A stretch of 64,000 nt of DNA. It comes from Saccharicrinis sp963663905. GTDB lineage: Bacteria > Bacteroidota > Bacteroidia > Bacteroidales > Marinilabiliaceae. Below, in pieces: positions 25,198 through 33,740 of the stretch. How positions within the stretch are numbered: position 1 is the stretch's first letter; each line of letters starts with the position of its first letter. A program made the position numbers and the translations under genes. Below the pieces are notes generated by a model that was not told the DNA's origin, did not search any database, and saw nothing but the letters and a program-made list of their open reading frames with translations. Location of the stretch: positions 5,828,001 to 5,892,000 of the forward strand of contig OY760657.1 of assembly GCA_963663905.2 (NCBI GenBank), written 5' to 3'.

Positions 25198-25989
25198 ATG
25201 ACAAAACAGCGTGTAAACCTATTTATTAATACAACTTTCCTTTTTGTGGCTTCCTGGCTAAGCATTAAGTTGCTACTGATTATTGGTAAAATCTTTGTGG
25301 CGGGGATCTTTAATATTGAATGGATTTATAACGGATATTCTATTTTCCCCATTAGCCCATCAAATTCCGAAGTGTGGACCTATCTATCAGTTATATCATT
25401 TTTTTCTGTAGATTTGATTTTATTGTTATGCATAGCTGCAGTTTGTATTGTTTTTTTGTTTTTTAAGAAGATCAATAACAAGCAAAAAGAACCTTACCTT
25501 TATTGGGTACTTATCACTACCTTGCTGGTGTTATTTAGCAATGTTATTTCTGGTGTTTTAACCAAAACAAATTTGTATTATGTATTGAATTGGTTACATG
25601 TTTCCTATTCAATTATGATTTTGACTGTAATGCCTTTTTTTTTTATTGGAATAGGTATTTTAACCTGGATATCTTATCAATATTTAATTGCAGTAACTAC
25701 TAAAGTAGTATCAGAAAAGATCAATCATTTTTATATTTCCACCTATAAGCATCTTTCACCTGTAGGGATAATTGGCTTATTGCTTTTGTATATTCCTGTT
25801 ATATTTACTTTTAATAAATATTTATATACAGAGCTTGTGCTATCAATTATTTTAGTAATTGGTATTGGACTGGTAAAAAAAATCAAAAATCGTCAATTTT
25901 ATGATAGTTTTACAAATAAGGTTAATTTACTTTTTATTGCAATAGCTTCTGTTTTGTATTGCATATTTATCATTTTCAGGATGTTTTAG
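25198..25989 (+). CDS. Polytopic membrane protein coupled to the exosortase gene
   Basis: The product has 263 residues from the ATG at 25198 (a GTG two codons earlier is possible). It is almost entirely hydrophobic with about seven to eight predicted helices and a basic cytoplasmic loop (FFKKINNKQKE). I recognise no domain. It ends 1 nt before the exosortase ATG, which implies co-translation and a joint role. Exosortases in Bacteroidota are often accompanied by a dedicated membrane protein, so it may be a partner or substrate chaperone. That function is inferred. Confidence 0.65.
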   Translation: MTKQRVNLFINTTFLFVASWLSIKLLLIIGKIFVAGIFNIEWIYNGYSIFPISPSNSEVWTYLSVISFFSVDLILLLCIAAVCIVFLFFKKINNKQKEPYLYWVLITTLLVLFSNVISGVLTKTNLYYVLNWLHVSYSIMILTVMPFFFIGIGILTWISYQYLIAVTTKVVSEKINHFYISTYKHLSPVGIIGLLLLYIPVIFTFNKYLYTELVLSIILVIGIGLVKKIKNRQFYDSFTNKVNLLFIAIASVLYCIFIIFRMF

Positions 25990-25990
25990 G

Positions 25991-26995
25991 ATGCTACAAG
26001 GTTTAAAACTAACATATAAACAATGGATTTCATTATGTATTATTGTTGTCCTGTTTTGTATTAAACTTATATGGTATGATTTGTATATGGAGATTATAAA
26101 TGCTTATATACATTTTACTGTTACTATAGGGTCATCTATTTTTTGCTTATTGGGATTTGAAATTAATAAAACCTCAGCAAGTATTATTCTCAATAACTCT
26201 GAAACAATAACTGTTTTGTATGGATTTTTAAGCCTAAAACTGGTTAGCCTTAGTTGTGCCATACTAATAATAAATACTAGATTTAAATTTAAATATCTTA
26301 TTCTTTTTCTTGGTTGGATTACACTTGCCAATGTATTAAGACTGATTATTCTAGTCTGTATTAAAATAGATCCTGAGACATTATTGAGTTTTAATCATTT
26401 TAATTTTTATAGAAGTATAATAAGTTTTTTTCCTGTAATGGTTTATTGGAGAAGTTATAAAAACTTAAACAGTGAAGTAAAAGGTTTTAATATTAGTGAT
26501 ATAGGTTTAAAGATTTCCTTGCTTTTATTTTTATATTATCTGGTATTCTTTTCTATAAATTTACTAGGAGAAAAGGGGCTGTTTATCAGTAATGTTTTAT
26601 CTGATACAATATTATATCTATCCAAATTCTCATTAAGTTTTTTAGGTTATAATGCTGATATTACAGGTAGTGTAATTGGAAATTCTAAAACGTTTGTTAA
26701 ACTTGCAGATGGGTGTATTGGAATTAATATTACTTTGGTTTTTTGCGGAATATTTGTGTTTTATGAAAGAATTAGTTGGAAACTTGTATCCTATATTATA
26801 TCTGGAGTTGTATTAATCTTTTTTATAAATGCTATGCGAATAACATATTTATTTATTTATATCGAAGAGCATGGCAATGATTCTACCTTATTTAAAATGC
26901 ATCATGATCTTTATAATGGTTTTATTTACGCATTTATTGTGCTCTTATGGTATTTGTGGTTTTTCTATTATAAAAAGGAGGATAATAAAGGTTAA
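25991..26995 (+). CDS. Exosortase-family transpeptidase, apparently a tandem duplication
   Basis: The C-terminal half (about 184-325) has the exosortase catalytic triad: Cys242 in LADGCIGIN, Arg283 in NAMRITYL and His305 in MHHDLYNGF. Exosortases cut at the motif before the membrane helix of substrates such as the two small proteins here. The N-terminal half (about 35-158) aligns with the C-terminal half helix by helix (LLGFEINKTSASI with FLGYNADITGSVI). It keeps Arg117 (NVLRLIIL) and His136 (FNHFNFY) but has Phe79 where the Cys should be. The protein thus looks like two fused exosortase cores with one dead half. The stop codon is followed by a purine-rich repeat tract. Confidence 0.8.
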   Translation: MLQGLKLTYKQWISLCIIVVLFCIKLIWYDLYMEIINAYIHFTVTIGSSIFCLLGFEINKTSASIILNNSETITVLYGFLSLKLVSLSCAILIINTRFKFKYLILFLGWITLANVLRLIILVCIKIDPETLLSFNHFNFYRSIISFFPVMVYWRSYKNLNSEVKGFNISDIGLKISLLLFLYYLVFFSINLLGEKGLFISNVLSDTILYLSKFSLSFLGYNADITGSVIGNSKTFVKLADGCIGINITLVFCGIFVFYERISWKLVSYIISGVVLIFFINAMRITYLFIYIEEHGNDSTLFKMHHDLYNGFIYAFIVLLWYLWFFYYKKEDNKG

Positions 26996-28283
26996 AGGGT
27001 GTCAAGGAGAAAGGATAAACTAAATAGTAGAGAAAAGAAAGCTGTAAAGGTCGTTAGGTCAATAGATTTTTAGGACAATAGAAGTAGTTGGTCTTTAGTA
27101 CCAATCCCCCATGCTGGTGCGAGATTGTATCTCGTATCCTTTAATACTATTATATAAAAACCGATGTAGACAGGTTTGAGTTGCAGCTTTGTAATAAACG
27201 CTGTAAGGTCTTTGAATTAATCCCTAAGTTCTAATCTGTATGCACTTGCTTTATACTATAAAGGCATGATTAATAGGTCCACTAATTGCACTAATTAACA
27301 CGAATTTTTTTGCTACCAAATATTAAGAAGTCATCGAATTTTCACAGATTAACACGAATTAGAAAGTTTGAGTTGGTTCTTTGAGCTCTTTGCGTAAACT
27401 CCTTTGTGTTCGTCGTGGATAAAAAAAATAATAAGCTGTAAATCAGTTCTCCCCTAATGGGGGAGTTAGAGGGGGCTTTTCCCCATGCTGGTGCAATATT
27501 GTATCTCGTATCCATTAATGCTTTAGAACTCTTCGAACTGGCTTAATTTGTCTACGAATTGTACGAATTAACCATGCTGGTGCGAGATTGTATCTCGTAT
27601 CCTTTAATACTATTATATAAAAAACGACGCAGACAGGTTTGATTTGCAGCTTTGTAATAAAACGCTGTCAGGTCTAATTACTAATGCCTACTTCCTAATC
27701 TTTATGCCCTGCTCTTTAGCACTCTTAGAATAGGATTAATTTGTCCACGAATTGCACGAATTAACACAGTTTTTTTATTTCTCGGGGAACTGTGCGATAA
27801 AGCGAAGCATCTTGGCGTACTTTGCGGTTAAAAGATATATAATCTGTAAAAAAAATCAGTCCTCCCCTAATGGTGGAGTTAGAGGGGACTTTTCCCACAT
27901 GCTGGTGAGAGATTGTATCTCGTATCCATTAATGCTTTAGCACTCTTAGAATAGGATTAATTTGTCCACGAATTGCACGAATTAACACAGTTTTTTTATT
28001 TCTTGGTGAACTCTGCGATAAAGCGAAGCATCTTGGCGTACTTTGCGGTTAAAAGATATATAATCTGTAAAAAAAATCAGTCCTCCCCTAATGGTGGAGT
28101 TAGAGGGGACTTTTCCCACATGCTGGTGAGAGATTGTATCTCGTATCCATTAATGCTTTAGAACTCTTCGAACTGGCTTAATTTGTCCACGAATTGTACG
28201 AATTAACACAGTTGTTCTGTTTCATGGTGAACTCTGCGATAAAGCGAAGCATCTTGGCGTACTCTGCGGTTAAATGATATACA
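26996..28283. repeat. Dense block of dispersed repeat families
   Basis: No gene is supported. The block starts at the exosortase stop with AGGGTGTCAAGGAGAAAGGA. It contains five copies of the TGCTGGTGCGAGATTGTATC hairpin family (27111, 27485, 27573, 27899, 28120). CTCCCCTAATGGGGGAG hairpins occur at about 27434-27480, 27842-27893 and 28073-28114. GTCCACGAATTGCACGAATT and CTTGGCGTACTTTGCGGTTA phrases are also present. Positions 27720-27940 and 27941-28161 are a near-perfect 221-bp tandem duplication. Short open frames in each copy are repeat artefacts. Confidence 0.75.
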
Positions 28284-28331
28284 AGCTGTAAATCAGTTCT
28301 CCCCTTTCGGGGGAGTTAGAGGGGTCTTTTA
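28284..28331 (-). terminator. Hairpin repeat at the wzc stop codon, likely terminator
   Basis: CTCCCC (28299-28304) pairs with GGGGAG (28310-28315) around a 5-nt loop. Read on the - strand the element begins exactly at the wzc stop (TAAAAGACCCCTCTAACTCC), then the hairpin, then CTGATTTACAGCTT. The same element in the same orientation closes rfbB at 60380. No long U-tract follows, so termination strength is uncertain. Confidence 0.5.
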
Positions 28332-30719
28332 CCCCTTTCTAAACCTTTTCCTCAACTTATTAACCAAACCTTTAACCTCATAACTGTCATCATAATAGCC
28401 GCTACCATAGCCGTAATAACTCTTATAGCTGTTACCATAACCTTGGTATGTGGTATCATTAAGGATTACTCCCGGATGTTTAAAATCTTCTTTTTCTTTC
28501 AGTTGATTGATGTAGTTAATCTGTTTTTTAAGGCTGTAGCCCTGGCGTACAACGGCAAGGTTAATATCGGCATATTTGGCAACCAAAAAGCCATCAACAA
28601 CCAATGTAATAGGTGCATTATCCAAAACTATATAGTCAAATTCTTCTTGTGCCTGATCAATAAAGTCTTTGAATAAGCCATTGCCTATTAATTCGGATGG
28701 GTTTGGAGGAACGGGGCCCGAATTAACATAGTATAAATTCTCCTGATCTGTAGTTCGAATAATATCTTTAAAACCATCATTGCCAATTAAAAAAGTAGAC
28801 AAACCTTTGTCGTTTTCAACTTCAAAAACCTTGTGCAATTTAGGTTTACGTAAATCACAACCCACCAATAATACTTTTTTGTTATCCATGGCAAGTATGT
28901 TCGACAGGTTTAAGGCACAAAACGTTTTTCCTTCTCCGGATATCATGGAGTGAATAGCCACCACTTTAGAGGATTCATTGTTGGCTATATATTGCAGACT
29001 TACCCTTAAGCCTCTGAATGTTTCAGCAATGCCCGAACGTGGATATTTTTGAGCTGGTATTTCTATACTATAGTTATTATGCGCTATTTCAGCAGATATA
29101 GGTAATTTACACAACTTTTGTAACTCTTCAATACTTTTAATAGAGTCATTAAAATAATCACTTAAAACGATTACAATAAAAGGTATGGCCAGGCCTAAAA
29201 TTAACCCCATCAATATATTGGTTGAACCCTTAGGGCCTGTTTGTACAACAGTTTGAATACGTGCCGGGTCTAAAACTGTAGCATCAGGAACATTGGAAGC
29301 TCTTGTAATGGCAGCTTCAGCTCTTTTTTGCAATAAATAAGTGTATAACTCATTATTTAAATCAAAGCTTCGTTTAATATTAATTAAATCCTGCTCAGTT
29401 TTTGGTAAGCTGGCCAACTCCATTTTACTGTTTTTTAACTGGCCTTTTATACTCTCCAGTTCAACTTCTGTGTTGTTTAGCAGGTTTTTAATGTTTTCTT
29501 CCAATGATTTTAGGGTATTCGAAATTTGCTCATTCACCATTACCAATGCAGGGTTTTTTTCTTTAACATTTGATATCAATGAAATACGCTCACTGTAAAG
29601 TTCAGCCAGTTTCACCACCTGGGCATTTAATCCTGCATCACTAATACCTGCTACTGAAGGAGAAGCCATGAGTTTCATTTCTTCTGCGTTACCCATATAA
29701 TCATGCAGGTTTTTAAAATAGTCGATTTTTCGTTCTGCCATTTTTTTCTCTGTCTCCAGTTCCTGCAATTTTTCTGCCACCATATTGGCTTGTTGACTAA
29801 GATCTACAATCCCTTTTTTTGATCGGAACTCAGTAAATTGTTTTCCCGTATTATTTAACGAGTCAATCAAACCTTCTAATTGGGTGTCTATAAAACGAAC
29901 CGTATTTTCGGCCGTACGGTTTTTCTCGTTAAGTCCGTGTTTTAAGTAAACAGCTATTAACTCATTCATATAATCCACACCTCGTTGAGCATTTCTTTCC
30001 TGAAGCGATAAGGCAATACCATCACCATTTTCGTTTGCAAAATCAACAGACAAACCATTTACATATGATTTTGTTATATTGTCTAAGTTGTTAATGATGA
30101 AATAGTAGGATGCATCCTCATTGGCTTTTAAATCCTTAGCTTTATCAATAACCAAGTTAAAATATTGACTGTTTATAGTTTCGCCATAGCGTCCCTCTAA
30201 TTCAATTTCAATCTTGTTGTTAGATGCATCTTTAACTTCTGCATTAAGTTTAAAAGAGTTATTGTCAATAGGAGTAAGCGATACCGGCACATTCATTGAA
30301 TTTAAAGTGTCTGGTATTAAAGTAGCTTTGTAGGGTGTGTAGTTATATAAATCAACATCTCTGAATATTCCTTTTTGATACCAGGATACTTCTATATTTA
30401 GGTTTTTAATGGCCAAATTGTTTAGAGTATAAGATTTAAGCATTAATATATGGCTCTCGGCATTCGTTTTCACACCTGTATTTAAACCATAAATAAACTT
30501 GTCCATACTCATTTTATCCGAATCGTCATTAATAAGAACCGAGGCACTCATTTTGTAAATAGATGGCGATCGTTTGGTAATCAGGTAGCCTGCGCTTAAT
30601 CCTAAAAAACCAAATATAACAAACCAGTACCATTTACTCAGTAAACGAAACAGAAACCCTTTAATATCTATTTGTTCTTCCTGTTCTACAGATTCTAATA
30701 TTTCGTTGATGTCTTGCAT
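28329..30719 (-). CDS. wzc: Wzc-like polysaccharide co-polymerase / tyrosine autokinase
   Basis: The 796-residue inner-membrane protein has the full fused architecture. It comprises a Wzz domain with TM1 at about 31-48, a periplasmic coiled coil (about 270-470), TM2 at about 502-523, then a BY-kinase with Walker A SGEGKT (594-599), Walker A' VLLVGCDLRKP (616-626) and Walker B YIVLDNAPI (696-704). A C-terminal tyrosine cluster lies at 758-780. Such proteins control chain length and export through phosphorylation cycles with Wza. It is the last gene of the locus, separated from wza by two toxin-like modules and repeats. It is flanked by inverted copies of a hairpin repeat. Confidence 0.93.
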   Translation of the reverse strand: MQDINEILESVEQEEQIDIKGFLFRLLSKWYWFVIFGFLGLSAGYLITKRSPSIYKMSASVLINDDSDKMSMDKFIYGLNTGVKTNAESHILMLKSYTLNNLAIKNLNIEVSWYQKGIFRDVDLYNYTPYKATLIPDTLNSMNVPVSLTPIDNNSFKLNAEVKDASNNKIEIELEGRYGETINSQYFNLVIDKAKDLKANEDASYYFIINNLDNITKSYVNGLSVDFANENGDGIALSLQERNAQRGVDYMNELIAVYLKHGLNEKNRTAENTVRFIDTQLEGLIDSLNNTGKQFTEFRSKKGIVDLSQQANMVAEKLQELETEKKMAERKIDYFKNLHDYMGNAEEMKLMASPSVAGISDAGLNAQVVKLAELYSERISLISNVKEKNPALVMVNEQISNTLKSLEENIKNLLNNTEVELESIKGQLKNSKMELASLPKTEQDLINIKRSFDLNNELYTYLLQKRAEAAITRASNVPDATVLDPARIQTVVQTGPKGSTNILMGLILGLAIPFIVIVLSDYFNDSIKSIEELQKLCKLPISAEIAHNNYSIEIPAQKYPRSGIAETFRGLRVSLQYIANNESSKVVAIHSMISGEGKTFCALNLSNILAMDNKKVLLVGCDLRKPKLHKVFEVENDKGLSTFLIGNDGFKDIIRTTDQENLYYVNSGPVPPNPSELIGNGLFKDFIDQAQEEFDYIVLDNAPITLVVDGFLVAKYADINLAVVRQGYSLKKQINYINQLKEKEDFKHPGVILNDTTYQGYGNSYKSYYGYGSGYYDDSYEVKGLVNKLRKRFRKG

Positions 30720-30731
30720 GTTTTGATTAGA

Positions 30732-30780
30732 TAAGAGCCCCTTCTAACTCCCCCGATAGGGGAGCACTGATTTACAGCTC
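30732..30780 (+). repeat. Hairpin repeat in the wzc leader (inverted copy)
   Basis: AGCCCCTTCTAACTCCCCC, then GATAGGGGAG and CTGATTTACAGCTC, is the same element as at 28284 and 60334 but in opposite orientation relative to wzc. It lies 13 nt upstream of the start codon and could affect its translation. Confidence 0.5.
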
Positions 30781-31583
30781 CGTTATTTTTTTAGATGTTA
30801 AAAATAGTATTTTTTATTTCCTTTAACCGCAAAGAATGCAAAGTTTTTCGCAAAGGAGTTTTGATTTTGGATTTATGATAGATGACTTATGAATTGAATC
30901 TTACTAACTGTATAGTTTAACCTGCTAACTACCTACTGTATCCTGAGACCTGTTTACTCACTACTCATAGCTTTGTTTTATACCACAAAGACTCAGAGAC
31001 ACAATGGTGATAAATAATTTACGACAGGATTAACAAGATTGTATTGCTTTGCAATATTACTTTAATAGAAGTACTAAGCATCATGGCATCCTCTCCTTGA
31101 GGAGAGGACCGAGGAGAGGTGGTTTTGTCCACTAGTTGCACAAATTGACACGAATTATAATAGCGTTGCTATTTCTTGCTAACCTTGCAATAAGAAAGAT
31201 TTATACAGACTACTGCCTACTGCTTACTGAGAACTTTCTACTCACTACTCATATCTTTGTTTTTTACCACAAAGACACACAAGATTATAAATATTTTTAG
31301 ACAGGATTAACAAGATAAACAGGATTGTATTGTTTTGCAATATAACTTTAATAGAAGTACTAAGCATCATGGCATCCTCTCCTTGAGGAGAGGACAGAGG
31401 AGAGGTGGTTTTGTCCACTAATTGCACAAATTAACACGAATTAAAATAGCGTTGCTGTTTCTTAGGGATCTTGGAGGTTAAAATAGATTTATATAGCTAA
31501 ATACTACTGCTTACTGAGGACTGAAAACTGAAGACTGAGAATAGAAGACTCATCACTTAAAACTCATCACTTCTGTCAAAAAA
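30781..31583. repeat. Composite repeat block, two copies of a unit of about 285 bp
   Basis: Units starting at about 30955 and 31238 share, in order: TACTCACTACTCATA, TTTACCACAAAGAC, GACAGGATTAACAAGAT, a TATTGC-TTTGCAATA hairpin, AGAAGTACTAAGCATCATGG, CCTCTCCTTGAGGAGAGGAC, TTTTGTCCACTA, and AATAGC-GTT-GCTATT hairpins. The tail holds ACTGAGGACTGAAAACTGA words (31505-31570). No gene is present. Confidence 0.65.
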
Positions 31584-31886
31584 TTAGAATTTAAGCTTCT
31601 TTGGGTTTTGACGAGTATCAAAAAGTCTTACTACTTCAATTCCATTTTTAACTTCCCTATAATAAAGTATATTTTGCTTTGTAATTACGCATTTTCTTAT
31701 TAGTAATTCCTGATTAATGAAGGGAAATATCTTAGGATCTTCAAGGATTAATCCAATATTATCATCAATTTTATTAATGAATCTATTAATTATTTGTGGA
31801 TTCCATTTGTTTTGTAGATAATCAAGTATCTTTCTAAGATCTTCTTCTGCAGCTGGCGACCATGTTGCTTTTCTATTTATTGGCAT
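31584..31886 (-). CDS. RelE/ParE family toxin
   Basis: The 100-residue protein of the type II toxin RelE/ParE fold has WSPAAEEDLRKILDYL at the N-terminus, a central LLIRKCVITKQNILYYRE and the C-terminal VVRLFDTRQNPKKL typical of ParE-like members. ParE toxins act on gyrase and RelE toxins on translating mRNA. The class cannot be settled here. It overlaps the antitoxin gene by 14 nt and is flanked by composite repeats on both sides. A paralogous pair lies at 57363. Confidence 0.85.
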   Translation of the reverse strand: MPINRKATWSPAAEEDLRKILDYLQNKWNPQIINRFINKIDDNIGLILEDPKIFPFINQELLIRKCVITKQNILYYREVKNGIEVVRLFDTRQNPKKLKF

Positions 31887-32121
31887 ATTGATTTCTGATA
31901 TCTGTCATTATATCCCTATGACTTCTTCCTTCGCCTTTATTTAACTGATCAATGCCAAGTTGAATAGCCTCTTGTTGCTCGGATGTTAAGTTTTGCCATT
32001 CATCAATTTCACTTTTACTATTAATATAATTTAATAATATCCCGTATGCTTCTTCCAACCTGTTACCTTTTAGAGAATCAAGTTTTCGAAACAAATCTAT
32101 TTTTATTTCTGCAGCATTCAT
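31873..32121 (-). CDS. Antitoxin of the RelE/ParE module
   Basis: The 82-residue acidic helical protein is encoded directly before and overlapping the toxin. The C-terminal half (WQNLTSEQQEAIQLGIDQL, GEGRSHRDIM) resembles the antitoxin at 57655 (WWDSLKKEEIESINRGLKDF, GRVYSHDTV). It would bind and neutralise the toxin and probably repress the operon. Confidence 0.8.
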   Translation of the reverse strand: MNAAEIKIDLFRKLDSLKGNRLEEAYGILLNYINSKSEIDEWQNLTSEQQEAIQLGIDQLNKGEGRSHRDIMTDIRNQYANK

Positions 32122-32150
32122 AATTAAAACTTTTTGTAAAGTTAATTATA

Positions 32151-32235
32151 ATTGAATAGACTCAATATGACTATAGTATTTTTCATAAAACATTTCTTTA
32201 CTTACAAGAAGACCAATCGTACATAGTAAAGCCTG
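32151..32235 (-). pseudogene. Remnant of a HEPN gene
   Basis: The segment 32192-32235 is closely similar to 33257-33300 inside the intact HEPN gene. It shares ATTTCTTTACT, ACAAGAAG, CCAAT and CATAGTA, and a one-base shift separates the last two. On the - strand it reads IGLLVSKEM, matching IGLLVSKEI of the live protein, then ends after about 16 unrelated codons. It seems to be the residue of a second HEPN/MNT module next to the RelE/ParE pair. Confidence 0.55.
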
Positions 32236-33033
32236 AGAACTGAATACTTCCTACTCACCACTTCGTTCTTTTTATCACAAAGACTCAAAGGCACGGAGAT
32301 CACGATTTTTTTACGACAGGATTAACAAGATAAACAGGATTATAATTGCTTCGCAATAGGTTTTGTCCACTAATTACGCTAATTGACACGAATTAAAATA
32401 GCGTTGCTGTTTCTTGCTGACCTTGCAATAAAAAAGATTTATACAGATTACTGCCTACTGAGAACTGAATACTGCCCTCTGAATACAGAAACTTGCACAC
32501 TAATCTTTTCAATCGACTTAATTACCAATTAACCCAAAAACTTGATCGCCCAAAGCTCCGCTGCGTTACTTAAAGGGCTAACAGATTACTGGCTTTCAGC
32601 CCTTTTTGATTTCAACTCTTATAACCAAAACTTTTATAATGAAAAAATCTGAACACTGCCGACTGCTAATTGCCTACTGTATACTAAGCACTTTATACTC
32701 ACTACTCATATCTTTGTTTTTTACCACAAAGTCTCAAAGACACAAGATTATAAATATTCTTCGACAGGATTAACAAGATTATAATTGCTTCGCAATATTA
32801 CTTTAATAGAAGTACTAAGCATCATGGCATCCTCTCCTTGAGGAGAGGACAGAGGAGAGGTGGTTTTGTCCACTAATTGCACAAATTGACATGAATTAAA
32901 AATAGCGTTACTGTTTCTTGCTACCCTTGCGATAAAAAAGATTTATACAGACTACTGCTAACAGAATACTGAGAATAGTAGACTAAATACTTGTTCCATG
33001 TTCCCTTCTCCCTTTGCCATGTTTTCCTGTATT
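32236..33033. repeat. Composite repeat block, two more copies of the 285-bp-type unit
   Basis: Units start at about 32250 (shortened, lacking the CCTCTCC box) and 32695. Between them AAAGGGCT (32572-32579) and AGCCCTTT (32598-32605) form an 8-bp hairpin followed by T5, terminator-like on the + strand. A TTCCCTTCTCCCTTTGCC tract lies next to the HEPN stop. No gene is present. Confidence 0.6.
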
Positions 33034-33426
33034 TTACAGCTCAAGAGTTTTTTCTATTGATTCAATCAATTTCTGAGCTGGAGATATCATTTTAACAACC
33101 TCATCTTTTGTGAAATTTACAAAATCGTCATAATCTCCTGTTTGTCTTTTATCAAATATATCAGTATAGAATTTCCCTAATTCTTTATCAATTATTCCGG
33201 ATTTTACAAAATGTAAACCAAACATCTGTCTAACTCCACTATGAGTCTGGGCTGTGATTTCTTTACTAACAAGAAGTCCAATTACTGCATAGTAGCAAGC
33301 ATAATAGAGTCTGTTGACAGCTGTGTTCCATAGTTTATTCTCAATATGTAAATCAACTTCTCTAAGAGTATCCTTAGCTCTTGTTAAGCGATAACGAATA
33401 AGTTGTTTTCTATCTTGATCATTCAT
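33034..33426 (-). CDS. HEPN domain protein (HepT-like)
   Basis: The 130-residue all-helical protein has the HEPN pattern: NRLYYACYYAVIGLLVS (about 38-54), a HSGVRQMFGLHF helix and KRQTGDYDDF (93-102), the arginine-bearing signature of HEPN RNase-type proteins. It overlaps the nucleotidyltransferase gene by 4 nt (ATGA). HEPN/MNT pairs behave as toxin-antitoxin modules in which the MNT protein neutralises the HEPN, often by adding AMP to a tyrosine. It lies between wzc and wza with repeats on either side. Confidence 0.85.
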   Translation of the reverse strand: MNDQDRKQLIRYRLTRAKDTLREVDLHIENKLWNTAVNRLYYACYYAVIGLLVSKEITAQTHSGVRQMFGLHFVKSGIIDKELGKFYTDIFDKRQTGDYDDFVNFTKDEVVKMISPAQKLIESIEKTLEL

Positions 33427-33740
33427 AAAATAATCCCTTCCCTTAAAACATTATCGTAAAATGGAGTTATACTATGCTTTAATTCCCATTCTGATTTAGT
33501 TAGAACAAGTAGACTTATAATCTTACCAGTTTCAAATTCAATGTCATAGAGTGGATATTTAACAGATTTTTCAACCTCACGAGTAATAACCTCCTTATCC
33601 AACAAAATAAGAATATCAAGATCAGAGTCTTTCCTATAATCACCTCTGGCTTGCGACCCATAAAGTATTACAGTAGCATTAGGAGCTGAAGCTTTTACAG
33701 ATTCTTTAATTCTTAATATTATATTGTCATTGTCCATCAT
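33423..33740 (-). CDS. MNT-type nucleotidyltransferase (antitoxin partner of HEPN)
   Basis: The 105-residue minimal nucleotidyltransferase has the signature ILYGSQARGDYRKDSDLDI (about 25-43): Gly-Ser followed by the paired metal-binding aspartates Asp40 and Asp42. A third acidic residue lies in YDIEFETG. MNT antitoxins AMPylate or otherwise silence the HEPN partner encoded downstream. Two start codons are adjacent (33740 and 33737) and either is possible. Confidence 0.87.
   Translation of the reverse strand: MMDNDNIILRIKESVKASAPNATVILYGSQARGDYRKDSDLDILILLDKEVITREVEKSVKYPLYDIEFETGKIISLLVLTKSEWELKHSITPFYDNVLREGIIL

Noticed and set aside
27752..28161. Two 62-codon frames (MHELTQFFYF...)
   Set aside because: They arise from the 221-bp tandem duplication of repeat families and read through known hairpin repeats.
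32572..32610. True transcription terminator on the + strand
   Set aside because: The hairpin with a T-run looks right, but no + strand gene lies upstream. It is more likely part of a repeat.
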